A DNA stretch of 6,233 bases from Coriobacteriia bacterium (lineage in GTDB: Bacteria > Actinomycetota > Coriobacteriia > Anaerosomatales > JAENZW01): assembly GCA_029858605.1 (NCBI GenBank), contig JAOUET010000115.1, positions 1 to 6,233 of the forward strand, given 5' to 3'. The position numbers and the translations under genes are program-made. Below, piece by piece: positions 1 through 5,195 of this stretch. Under the pieces are notes generated by a model. The model had not been told where the DNA came from. It searched no databases and saw only the letters and a list, made by a program, of their open reading frames with translations. Each line of letters starts with the position of its first letter. The first letter of the stretch is position 1.

Positions 1-1294
1 TCGACTTCACGGTTACCGCACCCGCGAGAGCCGAGTAGCTCACAGCAGCCTCCACCGACTCGCCCGTGGCTTCGTCGCGCAAGGTGACCGTGTCCCCCGA
101 GACGCTTCGGGGGTCGAGGTCCTCCGAGAAGTAGACCGCGAGCCCACCGTCGGCATCGACCTTCGTCTCCCCGGTATCGACGGACGCGTCGACGACCTTC
201 GGCGGCACCGAATCCCCGCCCGTGGAGATCTGCGCCAGCCGGAACGGCGACCATGTCGGCACGGCGGATAGAACGCTGCTGGCGCTTCCACCTGCCGCAG
301 ATGTTCCGTCGAGGTAGGCCTTGACCTGCCAGCCGTCCTGGCCCTTCGTCTCGAGCCAAGCGATGCTCGAGCCTTCCGCGGCCACGGCGACCATGTCGGA
401 CGCGCTGCGATTGTCGAAAGCCGAGAAAGTCGAGGTCTCGATGCGATACGTGTCGACGTGCAGCCGCTTGCCGGTCATGTTGTCGACCCAGTAGACCACG
501 CCGTTCGCAACGCGCGGCAGCGTCTGCTCGCCCACCTGCTTGCGCACGTCGAGGGTCTCGCCGCTCTGGAGATCGTATGCGTGTATGTCCATGTCGCCAC
601 CCGAGGAGTGGGACCACACGACGTAGCGGCCGTCGGTGTCCGGCAGCATCTCATCGGCGTCGGTGTCAGCAATGGGCTCGAAAGCACCCGTGGCGAAGTC
701 GTAGGCCTTCACGTCGGCATCGTCCAGTGCTCCACCAGGCCTGGTCTGGTAGACGAGGATGGACGCGCCGATCTCGGGATGCGAGATATCGGCGGAATAC
801 CCGGAATCGATTCTGAACGGCACGCCGGAGGCGAGATTGCGCCCCCACACCTGGCCGTGATAGCTGTTCGCCTGGTCGATCCACGCGACATAGGTGCCCG
901 AGATGGCCGGTGCCAGCTGGTCGCCCGAAGCGTTCGTCACGATACTCGTGGTGCGGGAAGGGATGTCGTAGACATAGATGTCAGCACCGCTGCTGGTGCG
1001 ACGCGTGTACACGACTGTGTCGCCGCTGATCGCGGGTTCGACTTCGTCGTCAGCGGTCGAAGCGATCTTCTCGGACGCACCGGTCGACGCGTCGTACAGG
1101 AAGACGTCGTACGACCCGCCCGCTACGTCGGCCCACACCATCCGCAATCCGGACACGTCCGGCGCTTCGGGTCGGACACCCTTCACCGTCACCGGCGCCG
1201 TGCCCGCGTCGGCACCCAGGCCGACCGTAGCCGCAATGGCCAGGGCAACCACGCTGGCGACACCGATTCGGCGCCACCATCTCCTCGACCTCAC
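1..1294 (-). CDS. Secreted seven-repeat beta-propeller protein with Ig-like (SbsA/Big_5-type) domain, C-terminus cut off by window edge
   Basis: The frame is open from a GTG at 1294 to the window edge (431 residues visible, no stop). The start is chosen because GGGGAGG (1310-1304) lies 9 bases upstream. The first 30 residues look like a Sec signal peptide: Arg/Trp-rich n-region (RSRRWWRR), hydrophobic stretch 10-27, probable cleavage after ADA (30). Residues 44-350 hold about seven repeats of roughly 42 residues, each with a G..hVvW/Y strand (RMVW, TVVY, YVAW, ILVY, YVVW, VVYW, SIAW) and most with a YD..TG-like turn, as in TolB/WD40-like propellers. Residues 363-431 (PPKVVDASVD..., VYFSEDLDPRSVSGDTVTL) match the SbsA-type bacterial Ig-like pattern. 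The missing C-terminus probably carries more Ig domains or a wall anchor. The role is likely cell-surface binding or scaffolding; no catalytic motif is seen. It has its own upstream region, separate from the operon before it. The fold is fairly sure, the function unknown. Confidence 0.85.
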   Translation of the reverse strand, partial: MRSRRWWRRIGVASVVALAIAATVGLGADAGTAPVTVKGVRPEAPDVSGLRMVWADVAGGSYDVFLYDASTGASEKIASTADDEVEPAISGDTVVYTRRTSSGADIYVYDIPSRTTSIVTNASGDQLAPAISGTYVAWIDQANSYHGQVWGRNLASGVPFRIDSGYSADISHPEIGASILVYQTRPGGALDDADVKAYDFATGAFEPIADTDADEMLPDTDGRYVVWSHSSGGDMDIHAYDLQSGETLDVRKQVGEQTLPRVANGVVYWVDNMTGKRLHVDTYRIETSTFSAFDNRSASDMVAVAAEGSSIAWLETKGQDGWQVKAYLDGTSAAGGSASSVLSAVPTWSPFRLAQISTGGDSVPPKVVDASVDTGETKVDADGGLAVYFSEDLDPRSVSGDTVTLRDEATGESVEAAVSYSALAGAVTVKS

Positions 1295-1303
1295 CGCGAC
1301 CGA

Positions 1304-1310
1304 CCTCCCC
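1304..1310 (-). promoter_or_regulatory. Ribosome binding site of the propeller gene
   Basis: The minus strand reads GGGGAGG at 1310-1304, nine bases before the GTG at 1294. This decides the start over another in-frame GTG about 33 bases upstream, which would place this motif inside the coding region. The same bases can pair with an upstream segment (see findings). Confidence 0.7.
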
Positions 1311-1331
1311 AGGCTGTGAGCAAGCACGCGC

Positions 1332-1352
1332 AAGAGGCGTCGCGCACCTCTT
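1332..1352 (-). other. Leader hairpin upstream of the propeller gene
   Basis: On the minus strand AAGAGG (1352-1347) and CCTCTT (1337-1332) form a perfect 6-bp inverted repeat. A U-G pair extends it to 7 bp around a 7-base loop. There is no U-tract, so it is not an obvious intrinsic terminator. The 3' arm can alternatively pair with the ribosome binding site of the gene at 1294. Confidence 0.35.
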
Positions 1353-1359
1353 CATCCTC

Positions 1360-1365
1360 GTTATC
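1360..1365 (-). promoter_or_regulatory. Possible -10 element for the propeller gene
   Basis: The minus strand reads GATAAC (1365-1360), matching four of six bases of TATAAT. There is no good -35 hexamer. If transcription began at about 1353, the centre of the palindrome at 1387-1402 would fall at -41.5, the class II activator position known for CRP-type regulators. The hexamer alone is weak, so this is an inference from spacing. Confidence 0.25.
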
Positions 1366-1386
1366 GGACCTTCCGTCAGCGTCCAC

Positions 1387-1402
1387 TGTGACCCCGGTCA
1401 CA
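1387..1402. promoter_or_regulatory. Perfect palindrome TGTGACCCCGGTCACA, candidate CRP/FNR-family or Rex operator
   Basis: The 16-base site has perfect 7-base arms (TGTGACC/GGTCACA) around two central bases. It contains both complete half-sites of the CRP-type consensus TGTGA-N6-TCACA. It also fits the core of the Rex operator described in actinobacteria (TTGTGAA-N4-TTCACAA), differing at the inner A/T pair, which is C/G here, and at the outermost bases. It lies about 100 bases ahead of the propeller start and 218 bases past the cytochrome stop, in non-coding DNA. A rex gene is in the same window; no CRP/FNR gene is. Which protein binds cannot be decided from sequence alone. Confidence 0.55.
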
Positions 1403-1558
1403 TTCACGCGACAGAGAAAGACAGATAGAAGTCGCGCATGCCTGACGGAGGCCCTCGCAGAAGAACGACAGGGCGCTACTAGGTACCCCAAGAACGCATG
1501 GCCGTTCCCATACATCCGCGGTCCCCCGCGCCCTATCTCGCCAGCTCCCGATACTGAG

Positions 1559-1610
1559 GGGATGTCCCCACCGAACATCCCTACCCCCACCGTAGCACGC
1601 TGAACCGTGC
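1559..1610 (-). terminator. Two tandem small hairpins after the cytochrome gene, terminator-like but without a U-tract
   Basis: In the direction of transcription, GCACG/CGTGC (1610-1606 with 1599-1595, 6-base loop) comes 11 bases after the cytochrome stop. GGGATGT/ACATCCC (1581-1575 with 1565-1559, 9-base loop) follows. Neither has a run of T afterwards, so intrinsic termination is not demonstrated. They could instead stabilise the 3' end or be chance pairings in GC-rich DNA. Confidence 0.25.
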
Positions 1611-1620
1611 CGTTGACGTC

Positions 1621-2736
1621 CTAGCCCGGCGGTATGTGACAGTTCAGGCAGAGATCGTCGTTCTGTTCCACGGTGAAGTAGGCGTTCTCCGATTCGTGTG
1701 GGAACGCCTGGAACCGCGGATTGTTCGCCGCATTCTGCCCGTCGGAGGTAGTCACGGAGAATGTCTCGCCAGGAGCGATCTGGCCCGGACTGACGTCACC
1801 GATGTTGCGCGAGTCCTCGTGACACTGCTGGCATATCGGGTAGTGCCCGCTCTGTTGCGCACTGCGAGTGATCGGCATCACGTACCCGAAGTTGTTGCCG
1901 CCCAGCGTGCCCATCTCGGTGGTATTGGTATCCGTGCCGGTCACGCGAACGATGTTGTCGTAGTAGAAGCCGGCGGTCTCGGTCTCCACCGGGTGGTTCA
2001 CAACGCCGGCGGACCCGTACATGCGGCCCTCATGGCACCCTCCGCACCAACTCGAACCGTACTGGTCTACTGACCACGGCGACGAAGTCGGCTGCTTCTT
2101 CAGTAGCCGGTTGGTTGCAGGAGACAGCGGGAAGGTCGTGTCTGTCGAAGTGCGCGCTCGATCGCCGGCAAACGCGCTGACGGTCTCGGCATCGTGCGGG
2201 CTGTGGCAGTCGCTGCAGGTCAAATACCCATTGGCTGCCGAGAAGGTCTTCGTCTTGGCGTCTCCGTTCGGATCGCCGCCCGGAACGAGATTCGTCACCT
2301 CGATACGGTGCTGGGCGGCAGGCGTGATGCCGCGAGCGTTCAACACGCCATAGACGCCGTTTCCGCCGGTGCCGTCATGGCAGGTGAAACAAGTATCCTT
2401 AATCGTCGTCTTCGGCAGTAGCAGGACACCATCCGGAGGTGCGGCGTGCACCGTGTGGCAGGTCCCGCACTTCTGGGTGCCGGCGGAGTATCCGCCGTGA
2501 GGACCCTTGCGCGTGGGCGCAACCGTGGGCGACGTGAAGCCCGACTCCAAGCCGTGGCAGTCGGGACACCCCTTCGCCGCGGGTGGCGTCAGCTCGTCGA
2601 AAGCGTAGGCTGCGGATACCGACAGAAGAGTTGCGATGAATGCGACTGCAGCAGCAACCAAGGCCTTCTGTCTCAATTCAGGCAACCAACCCATCGACCG
2701 ATGAGATGAACGGTGATTCCAGGCACCAACCGGCAT
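1621..2736 (-). CDS. Exported heptaheme c-type cytochrome (paired-CXXCH type)
   Basis: This 371-residue protein has seven covalent heme-binding CXXCH motifs, starting at residues 57 (CPDCH), 90 (CGTCH), 116 (CFTCH), 174 (CSDCH), 231 (CGGCH), 302 (CQQCH) and 363 (CLNCH). All 14 cysteines lie in these motifs. Motifs 2 and 4 continue as CHxxH, typical of the paired-CXXCH family. The mature part has exactly seven further histidines (80, 97, 143, 181, 248, 298, 347), enough for a second axial ligand on every heme. Residues 1-45 form a long Sec signal peptide with a hydrophobic core at about 25-40 and likely cleavage after AYA. There is no lipobox, later membrane helix or LPXTG, so it is soluble outside the membrane or held by a partner. 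The ATG at 2736 follows a weak AGAGAG; M15 is an alternative start without a visible ribosome site. An in-frame TAG lies just upstream. It starts 40 bases after the NHL gene. The role is probably electron transfer; the partner is unknown. Confidence 0.93.
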   Translation of the reverse strand: MPVGAWNHRSSHRSMGWLPELRQKALVAAAVAFIATLLSVSAAYAFDELTPPAAKGCPDCHGLESGFTSPTVAPTRKGPHGGYSAGTQKCGTCHTVHAAPPDGVLLLPKTTIKDTCFTCHDGTGGNGVYGVLNARGITPAAQHRIEVTNLVPGGDPNGDAKTKTFSAANGYLTCSDCHSPHDAETVSAFAGDRARTSTDTTFPLSPATNRLLKKQPTSSPWSVDQYGSSWCGGCHEGRMYGSAGVVNHPVETETAGFYYDNIVRVTGTDTNTTEMGTLGGNNFGYVMPITRSAQQSGHYPICQQCHEDSRNIGDVSPGQIAPGETFSVTTSDGQNAANNPRFQAFPHESENAYFTVEQNDDLCLNCHIPPG

Positions 2737-2776
2737 GATATCGGCTCTCTACGCACGCGCGCAACCAGCAGCACAA

Positions 2777-3850
2777 CTACTTCAGTAGCTCAAGTACCTG
2801 AACGCGGTTGTTCTCCTTGTCCGCAACGACGATTCTGTCATCGTTGTCGTCCACTGCATTAGGAAAGTTAAACTCTGCAGGTTGCGTGCCACGTCGCCCG
2901 TATCGACGCACAAAATCACCTTGAGCCGTAGCTTCGCTCAGGGTGTGTTCGAACGCGTCCACGACGAGAATCGACCCGTCCGACATGACGGTAATCCCAC
3001 GCGGGAGGCCGAAGACGTATTCGACTTCGGCGGCCATTTCCCCGATAGGTTCGCCCAGAGTCCAAAGCACCTCGCCGGTCTGATCGAAGGCGGTCACCCG
3101 GTTGTGATTGGAGTCCGACACGTATATCGTCCCGTCGTCCGCCACGTCGATGCCATTCGGCCGGTCGAGATCGCCCGGCCCCGAACCCGGCTTGCCGAAC
3201 TGCGCGTAGAACTCCCCGTCGGCCGTGAAGACGACGACCTGATACGAATCCAGCGCATAGACTTTCCCATCCCAAACGGCAACATCGGTCACGGCAATGC
3301 CGGTGCCGTCCTGCCCTGAGGCGCCCTTCCCCACCACCTGCATCGGATCGGGGAATCTGCGCAAGAAGATGCCTTCCCGATCGAACACCTGGATCTGGTC
3401 GTTTCGAAAGTCGGCCACGTAGATGTTGCCTTCATCGTCCACGTCGATGCCCAGCGGGAAGTTCATCCGCCCCTCGACCCACGACATCTCGCCTCCAGGT
3501 AGCGGCTTGGCTACTCCGAACTCGCCGAATTCGAAAAGGAACTGGCCGCGGCCATTGAAGACGCAAACGCGATTGTTGTCGGTGTCGCTGACGTAGATGC
3601 GTCCGTCCTTCCCGTAGGCGACGCCCATGGGCCGGTCGAACTTCGGCTTCTCTCCTTCTCCAGGACCGTCGATCACGTAGATTGGGCGAAGTCCCTCCAC
3701 GACGGCGCCGCCACCGCTCGTGAAACCGCCGCGCGACAGAAGCCACAGCAGGTAGATCAGAAGGGCAATCAGCGCGAGAGCCAAGATGATCGCCAAGAAG
3801 GCGAATGCCTGGCGCTGCGTGAGGCGGAGGGATCTGAGCTTGGCGATCAC
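2777..3850 (-). CDS. Membrane-anchored six-bladed NHL-repeat beta-propeller protein
   Basis: A 357-residue protein. The start is taken as GTG at 3850, which overlaps the stop of the TPR gene as GTGA and has GGGAG (3862-3858) seven bases upstream. An in-frame ATG at 3940 would add 30 residues lying wholly inside the TPR gene and is less likely. A basic N-terminus (KLRSLRLTQRQ) precedes one strong membrane helix (about 15-38), so the rest is predicted outside the cytoplasm. Six NHL repeats follow at about 70-110, 128-166, 184-219, 228-266, 278-318 and 327-356. The clearest have the P.GI.vd..G.IYVsD..N.RV.vFd..G.f...fG pattern, which gives a closed six-bladed propeller. Some NHL proteins are enzymes (peptidylglycine lyase type), but no metal-binding His set is visible, so a binding or scaffold role is more likely. 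Its position between a TPR protein and a multiheme cytochrome suggests a surface redox assembly. Confidence 0.9.
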   Translation of the reverse strand: MIAKLRSLRLTQRQAFAFLAIILALALIALLIYLLWLLSRGGFTSGGGAVVEGLRPIYVIDGPGEGEKPKFDRPMGVAYGKDGRIYVSDTDNNRVCVFNGRGQFLFEFGEFGVAKPLPGGEMSWVEGRMNFPLGIDVDDEGNIYVADFRNDQIQVFDREGIFLRRFPDPMQVVGKGASGQDGTGIAVTDVAVWDGKVYALDSYQVVVFTADGEFYAQFGKPGSGPGDLDRPNGIDVADDGTIYVSDSNHNRVTAFDQTGEVLWTLGEPIGEMAAEVEYVFGLPRGITVMSDGSILVVDAFEHTLSEATAQGDFVRRYGRRGTQPAEFNFPNAVDDNDDRIVVADKENNRVQVLELLK

Positions 3851-4557
3851 TGTTCGACTCCCAGGCGACGCAGGCCTTCCTTGGCCTTCTCCATGTCGGG
3901 ATAGTACTCGAGCGCGAGCTCGTATCGCACCTGAGCCCAATCCGCATGTCCAGTATTCTCGTAGGCAAGCCCGACGAGGAACTGCAGGTCGGCAGCGGAC
4001 TCGTTCTCCTCGGCTGCAGGCCTGACTGCCACCAAGAGAGATCGGTACTCGCCACGCTCCGCGTAGTGCTCGCCCAGCGCCTTCGCCGCCAGCACGTGTG
4101 CCGGTTCGATCTCCAGCACGTCCCAGAGCGCCTCCTCAGCCCCCTCGGTGTCGCCCTTCGCCAGGAGGATGACTCCCTTGTTGTAGTGCGCAGCCGTGTT
4201 CAGAGGGGAGTCGGCGATCACGCGATCGTACTCTACGAGCGCCTCGTCGTATCGCCCCGCTTGCTGGTATGCCCAGCCGAGTTCGAGCACCTTCTGCGAG
4301 TTGTAGGGGTCGGCCTCGACCTCCGCTTGAGCACGACGAATCTCGAACTCCTCCGGAGTCTCGGGCGTATCTGCGCCGATAACGCCGCCCACGATGTACC
4401 CGCCGACAGCCATGACGGCAAGCAGGAGCACCAGCACGACAGCGGCAAGCCACACCGGGACGAGTTCGCGCTCTCCGGGCTGGTCGGAGTCCTCAGTCTC
4501 GACCTGCTGCGACGATTCGGAGGACTCGCCAGTGTCGTCGGTATCGCGTTTCTTCAT
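3847..4557 (-). CDS. Single-pass membrane protein with four TPR repeats
   Basis: A 236-residue protein. The ATG at 4557 shares one base with the rex stop (TGATG). No Shine-Dalgarno is visible, so translation is probably coupled to rex. The same frame stays open further upstream, but that extension lies inside rex and was rejected. Residues 1-32 are polar and acidic (Asp/Glu/Ser-rich after an initial KKR). Residues 34-57 are a membrane helix. Four TPR units follow at about 84-117, 118-151, 152-185 and 186-220, with typical W/Y, G..Y..A and A...P positions (GWAYQQAGRYDEALVEYDRV). The TPR part is probably extracytoplasmic. TPRs bind peptides or proteins; membrane-anchored TPR proteins of the CcmI/NrfG kind present apocytochrome for heme attachment. 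The cytochrome downstream makes such an assembly role attractive, but that is context, not sequence proof. The stop overlaps the NHL start by four bases. Confidence 0.9.
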   Translation of the reverse strand: MKKRDTDDTGESSESSQQVETEDSDQPGERELVPVWLAAVVLVLLLAVMAVGGYIVGGVIGADTPETPEEFEIRRAQAEVEADPYNSQKVLELGWAYQQAGRYDEALVEYDRVIADSPLNTAAHYNKGVILLAKGDTEGAEEALWDVLEIEPAHVLAAKALGEHYAERGEYRSLLVAVRPAAEENESAADLQFLVGLAYENTGHADWAQVRYELALEYYPDMEKAKEGLRRLGVEQ

Positions 4558-5195
4558 CAGGTCTGCCGTTCGAGTGAACTCAAGTGGAAGGACAGTATCT
4601 GGAGTTCGGCGGCGAGGTCTGCCTGTCTGGCGATAGCACCTTCCGGAACCTCGATGCGCACGGGAGCGAAGTTGAGGATCGCCTTGACGCCAGCCGCAAC
4701 CAGGGAGTCCGCGACGGACTGCGCGGCCATCGCGGGCACGGCGATCATCGCGATATCGACCTTCTCGCGAGCCAAGACGATCTCGATGTCGTCGATGGAC
4801 TCGACCGTGCACCCGTTGTAGGGCTCTCCTATCTTGTCGGGATCGTCGTCGAAGACGGCAACGACTCGGAACCCGCGATCACCGAAGCCGCCATACCCTT
4901 GTAGGGCGCCGCCGAGGCGGCCAAAGCCCACGATGGCGACGTTTCGGTGCTGCTCGATACCGAGCCACCTCGCAAGGTGGGCGATGAGGGAGTCGACGTC
5001 GTACCCGACGCCGCGAGTACCGTACTCGCCGAGATACGAGAGGTCCTTGCGTACCTGGGCCGCGTTCGTGCCGACCATCTCGGCGATCTCGACCGAGTTG
5101 ATCACCGGCATGCGCTGCGCCTGAGCACTGATCAGCGCCTGCAGATAGGACGGCAGACGCTGGACGGTCGTCATCGGAACGTGCAGGTTGCTCAT
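4557..5195 (-). CDS. rex: Redox-sensing transcriptional repressor Rex
   Basis: At 212 residues this is the usual Rex length. Rex is a homodimer that binds operator DNA when NADH/NAD+ is low and releases it when NADH rises, controlling fermentation and respiration genes. The N-terminal winged helix spans about 9-75 with recognition segment AAQVRKDLSYLGEYG (45-59) and the conserved RGVGYDV (61-67). The Rossmann domain begins with VAIVGFGRLGGAL (86-98), the dinucleotide glycine motif. FDDDP (115-119) ends beta-2. AVPAMAAQSVAD (152-163) and NFAP (175-178) are hallmark family segments, followed by the C-terminal swapping helix (to 207). The start at 5195 overlaps the upstream stop as ATGA, six bases after a GGGGGG run (5207-5202). 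M8 is a less likely start. It is co-transcribed with a TPR protein, an NHL protein and a cytochrome. The operon's own promoter lies outside the window, so autoregulation cannot be checked. Confidence 0.97.
   Translation of the reverse strand: MSNLHVPMTTVQRLPSYLQALISAQAQRMPVINSVEIAEMVGTNAAQVRKDLSYLGEYGTRGVGYDVDSLIAHLARWLGIEQHRNVAIVGFGRLGGALQGYGGFGDRGFRVVAVFDDDPDKIGEPYNGCTVESIDDIEIVLAREKVDIAMIAVPAMAAQSVADSLVAAGVKAILNFAPVRIEVPEGAIARQADLAAELQILSFHLSSLERQT

Larger units (their letters stand above)
1295..1620. other. 326-base intergenic region between the cytochrome stop and the propeller start
   Basis: No gene is supported here. The region holds two small hairpins just after the cytochrome stop (1610-1559), a minor inverted repeat at 1492-1507 (GAACG/CGTTC), a purine-rich stretch at 1413-1430, a perfect palindrome at 1387-1402, a weak -10-like element near 1365-1360, and a hairpin at 1332-1352 just before the ribosome binding site. 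It therefore probably contains the end of the upstream transcript and the promoter or leader of the propeller gene. I compared it by eye with the c-di-GMP-I, cobalamin and molybdenum-cofactor riboswitch cores and saw no match. Confidence 0.6.

Noticed and set aside
1559..1581. Strong intrinsic terminator after the cytochrome gene
   Set aside because: The 7-bp stem is followed by CCTCAG rather than a T-run, so it is listed only as terminator-like with low confidence.
458..1603. Long plus-strand open frame (381 codons)
   Set aside because: It lies antisense to the propeller gene and runs on through the intergenic region. The product has no recognisable domain, while the minus strand gives a signal peptide, repeats and an Ig-like domain. 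Long antisense frames are common in high-GC DNA.
1295..1620. Known riboswitch (c-di-GMP-I, cobalamin or molybdenum cofactor) in the intergenic region
   Set aside because: Although hairpins are present, I could not find the conserved core bases of these classes on the minus strand.
1621..2736. Possible truncation of the cytochrome just after its last heme motif
   Set aside because: No further CXXCH-coding sequence was found downstream of the stop, and the seven motifs balance with seven spare histidines, so the end looks natural.
2777..3940. ATG start at 3940 for the NHL gene
   Set aside because: It would overlap the TPR gene by 94 bases. The GTG at 3850 has a Shine-Dalgarno seven bases upstream, makes a GTGA overlap and puts the membrane anchor at the normal distance from the N-terminus.
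3847..4812. Longer version of the TPR protein starting inside rex
   Set aside because: The extra 85 N-terminal residues overlap rex in another frame and are low-complexity Arg/Gly-rich. The ATG touching the rex stop fits the tight spacing of this operon better.
3946..4821. Plus-strand open frame (291 codons) opposite the TPR gene and rex
   Set aside because: It is antisense to two well-supported genes, has no recognisable domain and its composition looks like a frame shadow.
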